This document shows positions 57,174 to 64,000 of a stretch of DNA of 64,000 nucleotides, one piece after another. The stretch is taken from assembly GCF_002208135.1 (NCBI RefSeq), contig NZ_CP021646.1, positions 3,998,001 through 4,062,000 of the forward strand, in the 5' to 3' direction. Origin of the DNA: Pseudoalteromonas piscicida (lineage in GTDB: Bacteria; Pseudomonadota; Gammaproteobacteria; Enterobacterales; Alteromonadaceae). Made by a program: the position numbers and the translations under genes. Numbering within the stretch: position 1 is the first letter of the stretch; each line of letters starts with the position of its first letter. Under the pieces are notes generated by a model that saw nothing but the letters and a program-made list of their open reading frames with translations, was not told where the DNA came from and ran no database searches.

Positions 57174-57332
57174 CTATAGTTTAGGTTCTGGATCAGGATC
57201 AGCGACACTATGTGTGGTAGTCACAATACCGTCCGTATTACCGCCTGCAATTTTTTTGGTTAAAGACTTACTAAAGTGGCCTTTATCATTTAATTCTTTT
57301 AAATTTCTTTTTATAAATTTCAATTTAAGCAT
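57174..57332 (-). CDS. 52-residue double-glycine peptide, candidate RiPP or secreted peptide precursor
   Basis: The encoded peptide has a basic, leader-like N-terminus (MLKLKFIKRNLKELN), the segment LTKKIAGG, and a 21-residue tail (NTDGIVTTTHSVADPDPEPK plus L). Leaders ending in a conserved GG after an LxxL-type helix are typical of peptides cut by C39 peptidase exporters and of many Gram-negative class I lanthipeptide-like precursors. The tail has five Thr/Ser residues, four of them Thr, but no Cys, so it cannot form lanthionine rings, although a LanB enzyme could dehydrate it. AAGGTG lies eight bases before the ATG. It heads a probable two-gene operon with an exported protein. LanB and LanC genes lie 2.5 kb away. 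A link between them is inference. Confidence 0.65.
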   Translation of the reverse strand: MLKLKFIKRNLKELNDKGHFSKSLTKKIAGGNTDGIVTTTHSVADPDPEPKL

Positions 57333-58176
57333 GACGTCTACACCTTTTATGTTTATTTTTTCGTAGTTCTAGCCTCAGGCAACCTTTCAGCTCAAGAGAC
57401 CTACTCCAGAATACAAACAAAGTGTAAAAAACAGTAATTACCAATCCTTAGAAACAACTAAACTTATGATGTTTATGCCTTTATTCTATGTTTAAGATAA
57501 TATTTAATATGATTTATTAGCTGACTATAGACGATAATATTGATAAATTTTTTCACCAAATATGCTAATTCTTAGTTTTATTGGCAGGATAGAGTATATG
57601 CGTTAGTCCATAAATGAGGTAATGAACTAAATCTGTTACCTAAACACCACTAGGTCATTAGATTGACATAGCAGATTTGTTATCCCTCCAATTACACGCT
57701 CTAATTAACCTTTTAGTTTTACTTAGCTCCTGAAAATCCAGATACTACTTCAAGCCCTACCTACATATCGCTACGGAACAAATTCAAAGTATATCAATGT
57801 GCTTATCAAAGTTCTCTTGTATTTAGCATTTGCCCTTGTCCACAGGTAAATCAGCTTAGTCAAAGAAAGCACTCTTAAGTTACTAAACTGAAGAACACCA
57901 CAAGATAGTACATAGCTAATACCTATTACCGAATATTAGCTTTTAGTCATTGTTTACCTTAATTGTACTAACAACAATCCCCTCCTTAAAAATACATACT
58001 TGAATTCGTCGTATCGCCACCGTTGGTAAAAAAACATTCTAAATACACAATTAATACACATTTTAAAACAACAATTACACACAAAATTAATATCATAACT
58101 GCAATAGGGAAAACGGGGAACGTTACCCTGTCTAGAGTAGTTGTTGCAGCACCAACACCAACAAGGAACAACGAAC
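57333..58176. other. AT-rich intergenic region without a convincing gene
   Basis: This 844-base gap separates divergent genes and should carry promoters for the double-glycine peptide (minus) and the flavoprotein (plus). I see a TTGACA at 57663-57668 without a matching -10, and a small inverted repeat AGGTAA/TTACCT at 57617-57641. A Cys-rich minus-strand frame near the right end has the look of a shadow. Nothing else can be supported. Confidence 0.4.
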
Positions 58177-59742
58177 ATGCTTGATTATCTTATTATTGGC
58201 GCAGGCCCTGCTGGGGTTCAAACCGCTTACCACCTAAAACAAAGTGGCTTGTCCTACCTCATGTTGGAGTCAGGTCAGCGCGCAGGGTGTTTTTTTGAAA
58301 CATTCCCAATTCATCGAAAACTGATTTCAATTAATAAAGTATTTACCGGTTCAACAAACCCTGAATTCAACTTACGACACGACTGGAACTCCATTTTAAC
58401 TGATGACTACAGCCTTAACTTTTCCAGTTTTGACCGAGACTTTTTCCCAAGTGCTGATAACTTAGTCAAATACCTCAACCATTATGTTGACCAAAACCAG
58501 CTAAATGTTGCTTATAACCAGCATGTTAAATCCGTTGAAAAAATTGCCGAGCACTTCGTTGTGACCACGACTAATAATGAACAATATACAGCAGCCCGCG
58601 TCATTGTCAGCACGGGCGTCCCTAAGCCTTATATTCCAAAGATCGAAGGAATAGAACTAGTTACACAATACTCGGACTTAAATATTGATTTGGCACTATT
58701 TGAAAACAAACGCGTACTTGTTATCGGTAAAGGCAACTCTGCTTTCGAGACAGCTGATCACCTTATTCCTGCCACCAGCCTAATCCACGTTTGTAGTCCA
58801 AACCCTTTAGATATGGCATGGAAGACCCACTATGTTGGCGACCTACGTGCCGTAAACAACAATATTTTAGATACTTATCAACTGAAGTCCCAAAACGCTA
58901 TCTTAGACGCCGACATTAAGCGTATTGAGAAACAAGGCAACCGCTTTATCGTGCACTTTAGTTATGCTCATGCTAATGGTGAGCAAGAAACCATAGAATA
59001 TGACGAGATTATTTGCTGTACTGGATTTGCAATGGACTGCAGTATTTTTGCCGATAGTGCAAAACCAGATCTCATGATTGAAGACCGCTTCCCATCTCTA
59101 GATTGCAGCTTTGAATCCATCAACGTAAAAGGCCTTTATTTTGCGGGCACGTTGACACAATCCACTAAATACCGTAAGTCGACCTCAGGCTTTATTCACG
59201 GCTTTAGATACAACAGCCGCGCTTTAGTCGAGATGCTAAAACAACAACATCATGATACTGCGCTTGCATGTGACCAGCATAATGCAACGTCAGAAGCAAT
59301 CGGCAGTGCTATCCTGAGCCGTATCAACGAGACCAGTGCGCTATGGCAACAACATGGCTTCATGGTGGATGCGGTTACGGTATCTAAGACCGGTATGGCA
59401 CAGTATTACAAGCATCTGCCCAGTCCGTACCTCCATGCTCATCTAGGTGAACACTATCATTTGCAGATAGCATTAGACTTTGGTGCGCCAATTGAAGGCG
59501 ACCCGTTTAATCAGGTTCGAGTGCATAAAGACAATGCGACTGCCGCGGAATTAAGTAAATTCTTACATCCCATCATTGAGCTTTGCTACCAAGGTGAAGT
59601 GATAGAGACTCATCATATTATTGAGGACTTAGAAGCAGATTGGACTGACGTAGAAGCGCACGTTAAACCGCTTCAACAGTTCATTGAGCGAGTATTACCA
59701 AAACTTGCTGGTGAGAAAATGCAAAATAAAGCGTTAGCCTAA
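58177..59742 (+). CDS. FOXRED2-like FAD-dependent oxidoreductase / flavin monooxygenase
   Basis: This 521-residue protein has an N-terminal FAD-binding Rossmann motif (IIGAGPAGVQTAYHL) and a second dinucleotide motif for NAD(P) near residue 180 (VLVIGKGNSAFETADHL). A late ATG-type motif (GLYFAGTLTQ) precedes a conserved GFIHGFRYN segment. This is the plan of flavin monooxygenase-like enzymes of the FOXRED2 type. The last 120 residues are less familiar. AAGGA lies nine bases before the ATG. It is monocistronic on the plus strand, ends at a strong hairpin and converges on lanB. A tailoring role in a peptide pathway is plausible from proximity only, and the substrate is unknown. Confidence 0.82.
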   Translation: MLDYLIIGAGPAGVQTAYHLKQSGLSYLMLESGQRAGCFFETFPIHRKLISINKVFTGSTNPEFNLRHDWNSILTDDYSLNFSSFDRDFFPSADNLVKYLNHYVDQNQLNVAYNQHVKSVEKIAEHFVVTTTNNEQYTAARVIVSTGVPKPYIPKIEGIELVTQYSDLNIDLALFENKRVLVIGKGNSAFETADHLIPATSLIHVCSPNPLDMAWKTHYVGDLRAVNNNILDTYQLKSQNAILDADIKRIEKQGNRFIVHFSYAHANGEQETIEYDEIICCTGFAMDCSIFADSAKPDLMIEDRFPSLDCSFESINVKGLYFAGTLTQSTKYRKSTSGFIHGFRYNSRALVEMLKQQHHDTALACDQHNATSEAIGSAILSRINETSALWQQHGFMVDAVTVSKTGMAQYYKHLPSPYLHAHLGEHYHLQIALDFGAPIEGDPFNQVRVHKDNATAAELSKFLHPIIELCYQGEVIETHHIIEDLEADWTDVEAHVKPLQQFIERVLPKLAGEKMQNKALA

Positions 59743-59753
59743 CTCATAAGTGA

Positions 59754-59781
59754 AAAAGGTTGGCAACCAAGCCAACCTTTT
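59754..59781. terminator. Bidirectional rho-independent terminator
   Basis: A perfect 11-bp stem (AAAAGGTTGGC / GCCAACCTTTT) with a six-base loop lies between two convergent genes, 12 bases after the flavoprotein stop and 7 bases past the lanB stop. Runs of T on both strands follow the GC part of the stem, so it can end transcription in both directions. Confidence 0.9.
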
Positions 59782-59787
59782 CATCCT

Positions 59788-62700
59788 CTAAGAGACTTTA
59801 GACGCAGAGAAGTACTTTCGCCTCAACATGTCATGAATAACAAATTCTTGTTCTCGACCATAGGCTTTAAACATACGGTTGTTATGCATATGCAAAAGAG
59901 AGCCAAGTAATGATTGTATGCTCAGATTTAGTGAACCTGACTTTTCTAACGTCAAAATTTCCTTCACCACTGGCTCAGCCTGCTTCTGCCACGCCTCTAA
60001 CAGCACTAACATCGCTTGTTGCGCCTCATCACATTGCGCTAAGCTCGCAATATTAAGCTTCGCAAAGTCATCATCGAGTTGCGTTTGATGATCGCGATAA
60101 CGATTACCGAGCTGCTTTCTCAGCACGCTACTCTCATTGAATTCTTTACCAAACCCTGCGCGCAATGAAGAGATCAGTGATAGCTTTTGTTCCGCATCAT
60201 AATTAAATAGCGTCAGCAACCGATCAGTACAGGCCAATGCGATACGCCAACGGACATCTTCTCCGAACGCTTCAACGAGCTGACAGCTTTTCGCAATCAG
60301 CTCACTATCAAACATAAACAAGCTTTCGATCAAAGTCATCGATTGCGGACCGCCATAACGCTCGACTTCTCGCTCATAAGTCATTAATTCAACTTTATGC
60401 AGCTGAGAGCTCTCTATCATAGGTGACAATAGCTGATTGAGTTTTGGCAATAATTCTCCACAAAGTACCGCTGGCTCGCCTTGGAAGCGCAAGCGTAGAT
60501 GCCAATCCGGATCGCCATAGCGAATAAAGAACCATTTATCGAATAATGCACTATTTTCCTCAATAAGCGGCAATAACTGCTCATAAAGTAGCTGCTCAAC
60601 AATGGTATTACCTGAATATATTTTTAAGCTAAGCCACTCAGAGCCTGCACTGAAGCGCCGAGAGATTGGTGTAGCGGTAATATTCTCTAACGGTTTTTCG
60701 GCAAAATGAGTATGAGGAGTCGCACTCTCATTAAGCAAAGGAACAATGATTTCATTCGCATAATGACGACCTTGCGCATCCGTTACACGCGGCGTCAGTT
60801 GAGATGCCAACACTTCGCTAAGTTCAACCGTATTGCGGCCTTTGGTTTCCATCAACAACACTTCTACCATCGCACTTTGGCTTAAGTTCAAAGTTAAAAC
60901 ATTATCTCCCGCGGCAAAACTTACCCAATCTTCTAATAAATACTTCTCTTTGAGCTGTTGAAGCGTATTTGCGTCAATGTGTTGATTAACCAATAACGCT
61001 TCTAGCTCTTTGCGTTCAATACGCCATGTTTTCTCATGCAGGATCAGGTTATCCAACATGATGCGTGGCACATACGTCGCGTTTCTTAGGCTAGATGGCA
61101 GTGAAAACTTGGGTGTTTCACTTTCTTGATGCTGCAACATACAAAGGAATTTATAAGCGCTCAAGCTTCGAGCAGAAAAGTTATGTGCACTCGACAAACG
61201 GGGAATAATGCGTTTATTTAGTCGCTTACTCCAGAGTTTCACCTGCTGGCTTTCAACCCAAACATATAAATCACTTAGCGGGATCTGGTATTCAGGATCT
61301 AGCGAACTGTCTGCCATAAAAACGATTTCGTACTGCCGCAAATGTGGCCTCGCGATCACGTTACCAGGTCTTCCCTCGGGCATATGTACAATTTCTGCGA
61401 AGATAACCTCTTCACTGTGAATATGTTCTTGCTCTAAATGATGAATCACCGATTCTTTTAATGTTTTATCAAGGTGACAGAAGCGACCCAAAAGATTGGC
61501 CGCAGACGGTCCATAACAGCCATTAAACTTGAACACTGGATTCGACTTTTCATCCTCAAATAAACTCAACATCACAGCCATTGAACGTGGCAAGTTAAGT
61601 TCTACTTTATCCTTAACTTTTTGCTTCAATTCGCTACTGCTCAGGACCACACAGCTTTTACCTAAATTACTTGGCAATGTCACAGCTTGCTCAATAATGT
61701 GATCCAGTTCGGTATATTCAGGGGCGCTAGATTGTCCGCTACTCGCTCGACCTAACTGTAAACCACCTACTAGCGGGGCATCATAACCGGTTTCAGTAGA
61801 GACACTAATACCTGACTCATCATCCAACACCATATCCAAAGGTACAAATTGACCTTCAAACCGCGTGTTGAACTTATTAATAAAGTTTTCAAGTGGGTTA
61901 TGCTTAACGCTACGATTTAAGCTCGCAATCAATTGCAGTTGTTTATTCACTCTTGCAACTTCTTGCTGTGACATTTCACAATGTAAAAAAGCGCGGTAGG
62001 TATCTGATTGGAAAAGTTTGTTTTCTTGAACTTTAATCGGTAACTCAGAAAGGTAATTAAAAATGACTTGGTATTGCTCAGGCTTCGCCTGTCCAGCTGT
62101 ATCCATCACCGCAAGGTCATTAACCGCTTGCTCCAACTTAGTATAAACCTCTGCTGGCGCAATATTTTTCAACGCTTTAATTAACGCGATGTCGGGACTT
62201 TCGCCGGTAAGAGGTAGCGGAATATCTGGAATTAACACCCCTTCGCTGATGAGTTCTTCTAGATAGGCGCTAACTTCATCATATTCGGCTTCGTTATAGC
62301 GGTGACAAAATTGCTCAATGAGCTGAGAAAAACTTAGCTTCTGCTTCGCCAGTTCCAACATAGTGATGAAGTATTCATCACTATCAACGGCACTCAGGCG
62401 ATACTGCATCGAGTCATCAGAGAGGTAAGTTTCAATGTAACGGCACTGATCTGCTATAAAGTAGTGAGATGGATTAGGTAAATAAGACAAATTATCTGAT
62501 TTTGCTTCAGTTTCCGCTAAATGAGAGCGAATTGCGGACAATAGAAACATATCTAAGCGAGTTTTGCGAGAATCACGCTCTGCGTTATCACTTACAAGTC
62601 GAGTTTCTAAGCCAATTTTCCCCGTATGGACACCAGAAAAAAGACCAAAGGGTGTAGGTCGTGAAGACATTCGAATGAGATATCGCAATAGCGCCAATGC

Positions 62701-62916
62701 GACTTTTTTCCCCTGCTTGGAGTTTGGCTTTTCACGCCACTGCTCCAATCGCTCTAGCAGAGATGGACTAGCGACGTACAAGGCTTCCACCACCCCAGGT
62801 GTAGCTAGCCAAGCACTCAACATAGCATTAGTATCTTGCTGATTGAACAAGGTTTCAATCGGCAATTTTGGTGTTCGTAGAACAAAAAAGGAGTCTGTTG
62901 TTATTTTAGCTGGCAT
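59788..62916 (-). CDS. lanB: Lantibiotic dehydratase LanB, full length
   Basis: This 1042-residue protein has the N-terminal glutamylation domain with the family hallmark RMSSRPTPFGLFSG (about residue 90). The C-terminal elimination domain (SpaB_C) shows WFFIRYGDPDWHLRLRF and ERYGG. Class I LanB enzymes use glutamyl-tRNA to activate Ser/Thr of a precursor peptide and then eliminate glutamate to give dehydroamino acids. The length matches full, non-split LanB proteins. AAGGAG precedes the ATG, which lies nine bases after the lanC stop, so lanC and lanB form an operon. The precursor is not identified: either the double-glycine peptide 2.5 kb away or a gene beyond the right edge. Confidence 0.93.
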   Translation of the reverse strand: MPAKITTDSFFVLRTPKLPIETLFNQQDTNAMLSAWLATPGVVEALYVASPSLLERLEQWREKPNSKQGKKVALALLRYLIRMSSRPTPFGLFSGVHTGKIGLETRLVSDNAERDSRKTRLDMFLLSAIRSHLAETEAKSDNLSYLPNPSHYFIADQCRYIETYLSDDSMQYRLSAVDSDEYFITMLELAKQKLSFSQLIEQFCHRYNEAEYDEVSAYLEELISEGVLIPDIPLPLTGESPDIALIKALKNIAPAEVYTKLEQAVNDLAVMDTAGQAKPEQYQVIFNYLSELPIKVQENKLFQSDTYRAFLHCEMSQQEVARVNKQLQLIASLNRSVKHNPLENFINKFNTRFEGQFVPLDMVLDDESGISVSTETGYDAPLVGGLQLGRASSGQSSAPEYTELDHIIEQAVTLPSNLGKSCVVLSSSELKQKVKDKVELNLPRSMAVMLSLFEDEKSNPVFKFNGCYGPSAANLLGRFCHLDKTLKESVIHHLEQEHIHSEEVIFAEIVHMPEGRPGNVIARPHLRQYEIVFMADSSLDPEYQIPLSDLYVWVESQQVKLWSKRLNKRIIPRLSSAHNFSARSLSAYKFLCMLQHQESETPKFSLPSSLRNATYVPRIMLDNLILHEKTWRIERKELEALLVNQHIDANTLQQLKEKYLLEDWVSFAAGDNVLTLNLSQSAMVEVLLMETKGRNTVELSEVLASQLTPRVTDAQGRHYANEIIVPLLNESATPHTHFAEKPLENITATPISRRFSAGSEWLSLKIYSGNTIVEQLLYEQLLPLIEENSALFDKWFFIRYGDPDWHLRLRFQGEPAVLCGELLPKLNQLLSPMIESSQLHKVELMTYEREVERYGGPQSMTLIESLFMFDSELIAKSCQLVEAFGEDVRWRIALACTDRLLTLFNYDAEQKLSLISSLRAGFGKEFNESSVLRKQLGNRYRDHQTQLDDDFAKLNIASLAQCDEAQQAMLVLLEAWQKQAEPVVKEILTLEKSGSLNLSIQSLLGSLLHMHNNRMFKAYGREQEFVIHDMLRRKYFSASKVS

Positions 62917-62925
62917 AGTTACTCC

Positions 62926-64000
62926 TTAACTCATTAACAGACAATCGGTCCAATCAAGATTGTCATCCAGCACACCGATAAGCGCTAAACCAATACCTGC
63001 AAAACCCATTAAAAAGCTAAAATCTTCTTGATGCACCTTTTCCAAACCATTATATGAATATAAGGCCTCTAATCCACGTTCTTGGTACTGATTTAAGCCA
63101 TAATCTAGCCAGGTTAAGGCAGCTTGCTGTAACTTAGGATGAGGCATAACTTGGTTGAGTAGTTGATAAATGGTTACCAATCCAAAAAAGCCATGACACA
63201 GTCCAGCATCATTTATATGACCTTGCTTTGCGTCTCTATCAACATTAAATAAAGCAATTTCTAATGCTTGTTCAACATAGCTAGGCTTGTCTAGCGCATG
63301 CCCGGCTCTTGCTAGTGTCAACGCAATCGTTAAATCACCATAACACCAACCTAGCCGAGAGTGGTGCTCATCGCCTGCGCATGAGCCAAAGCAAGCCTTC
63401 CTATCATCAGCATGACTTTGCTGTTCAAGTAACCAATCACAGCCCGCAACAACCAGCTTTCGCGCCCGCAGCTTTACTTTTTCATCCTGAAGCGCAGGAA
63501 TAAGGGCGGCGATAATGCCAGGGACACCATGTGCCAGACCTAAATTAAATTCGTGACTTTCAGTATCTTCTTTATCGAATCGATATACCGATTGCTTAGG
63601 CTGAGACCAAGCAACCAGCTGATCATCTAGCTCTACCGCAACCGATTCGTACCCCGTAACAAGACGATCAAATAAAGTACTTTGTTGAGTCTTTTTTGCA
63701 CGACGTGAGATATAGGGAGAATAGCCGGCAAGGCCTAACACCATTTCAATTTCTCCAGTCCAAGGAGAAAAGTCGAGTGCTGTAGCAAAAAAGCTATCAA
63801 TTTCCTCCAGCAGCTCAGGGTCATACTCCTCGTCGTCATACTGGTTAAAATACTCAAGCACCCATGCCTGCCCAGCTAACCCAGAACTTAGCTCAGGGGT
63901 TTGCTCTGCTAATTCATTTTGGAGCTTCTCTAACGCCTGATGAAATTTTTCCTCATCGACCCATGCATCATTAAAGTTTTCCGCTCGGAATAAAAACAAT
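62926..64000 (-). CDS. lanC: Lanthionine synthetase LanC-like cyclase (partial, cut by right edge)
   Basis: At least 357 residues are visible; the 5' end lies outside the window. The zinc and catalytic residues known from NisC are present: AHGVPG (His), GWCYGD (Cys) and LCHGFFG (Cys-His), in the expected order of the alpha/alpha-barrel repeats. LanC enzymes bind zinc and add Cys thiols to dehydroamino acids to form lanthionine rings. Conservation of all ligands implies an active cyclase, so its substrate should contain Cys. That argues for a precursor other than the Cys-free double-glycine peptide in this window. It is co-transcribed with lanB. Confidence 0.92.
   Translation of the reverse strand, partial: LFLFRAENFNDAWVDEEKFHQALEKLQNELAEQTPELSSGLAGQAWVLEYFNQYDDEEYDPELLEEIDSFFATALDFSPWTGEIEMVLGLAGYSPYISRRAKKTQQSTLFDRLVTGYESVAVELDDQLVAWSQPKQSVYRFDKEDTESHEFNLGLAHGVPGIIAALIPALQDEKVKLRARKLVVAGCDWLLEQQSHADDRKACFGSCAGDEHHSRLGWCYGDLTIALTLARAGHALDKPSYVEQALEIALFNVDRDAKQGHINDAGLCHGFFGLVTIYQLLNQVMPHPKLQQAALTWLDYGLNQYQERGLEALYSYNGLEKVHQEDFSFLMGFAGIGLALIGVLDDNLDWTDCLLMS

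Noticed and set aside
57174..57332. Calling the double-glycine peptide a lanthipeptide precursor outright.
   Set aside because: The tail has no Cys, so LanC could not form rings. Only a candidate precursor label is supportable.
57954..58178. Cys-rich 74-codon minus-strand frame near the lanthipeptide genes, tempting as a precursor.
   Set aside because: It lies antisense to the flavoprotein leader and start, lacks a leader or GG site and a ribosome binding site, and its Cys codons come from an A/C-rich plus strand.
1..64000. CRISPR arrays, tRNA or rRNA genes.
   Set aside because: No regularly spaced repeats and no recognisable RNA gene sequences were seen on either strand.

Overview
This window looks like chromosomal DNA of a marine gammaproteobacterium of the Alteromonadales, most likely Pseudoalteromonas or a close relative. 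That is an inference from moderate GC content, an AstB homologue very close to the enterobacterial enzyme, membrane regulators with a CadC-type DNA-binding head and a TolB/WD40-like sensor, and an IS3-family element. The sequence contains no rRNA or tRNA to settle the point.

Positions 1-48,650 (minus strand, transcribed right to left) hold most of a very large lipopeptide NRPS-PKS assembly line that runs off the left edge. In transcription order it comprises a small ORF, a succinylarginine dihydrolase (AstB) homologue, FAAL-ACP-C-A-T-E-C, a stand-alone TauD/SyrP-like dioxygenase, I-A-T-C-A-T-C with a C-terminal TauD domain, I-A-T, C-A-T-E-C-A-T-KS-AT-KR-ACP-C-A-T-E, C-A-T, C-A-T, and the start of another C-A module. 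'I' marks degenerate condensation-like (interface) domains. Specificity codes read by eye suggest: acyl - D-aa1 - aa2 (possibly beta-hydroxylated) - Gly - beta-hydroxy-Asx - D-aliphatic - Phe extended by malonate and ketoreduced (phenylstatine-like) - D-Ser - Gly - Ser - and onward. No thioesterase, MbtH-like protein or exporter is visible.

Four of the megasynthase genes are broken in this sequence by six one-base deficits, all in G/C homopolymers and all in the same direction. They are most simply sequencing undercalls, so I annotate the genes as continuous.

Positions 48,650-57,350 hold two paralogous membrane regulators (CadC-like head, one transmembrane helix, propeller-like periplasmic domain), each next to small exported or precursor-like peptides. 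A probable promoter with paired TCACGT sites precedes the NRPS operon. On the plus strand lie a small exported peptide, an EntD-type phosphopantetheinyl transferase that can prime the carrier domains, and a ParB-like short protein. An intact IS3-family element is inserted inside an older, decayed relative.

Positions 57,170-64,000 hold a 52-residue double-glycine peptide followed by an exported protein of unknown function, a FOXRED2-like flavoprotein oxidoreductase on the plus strand, and a convergent class I lanthipeptide pair, lanB and lanC. LanC is cut by the right edge. The oxidoreductase and lanB share a bidirectional terminator.
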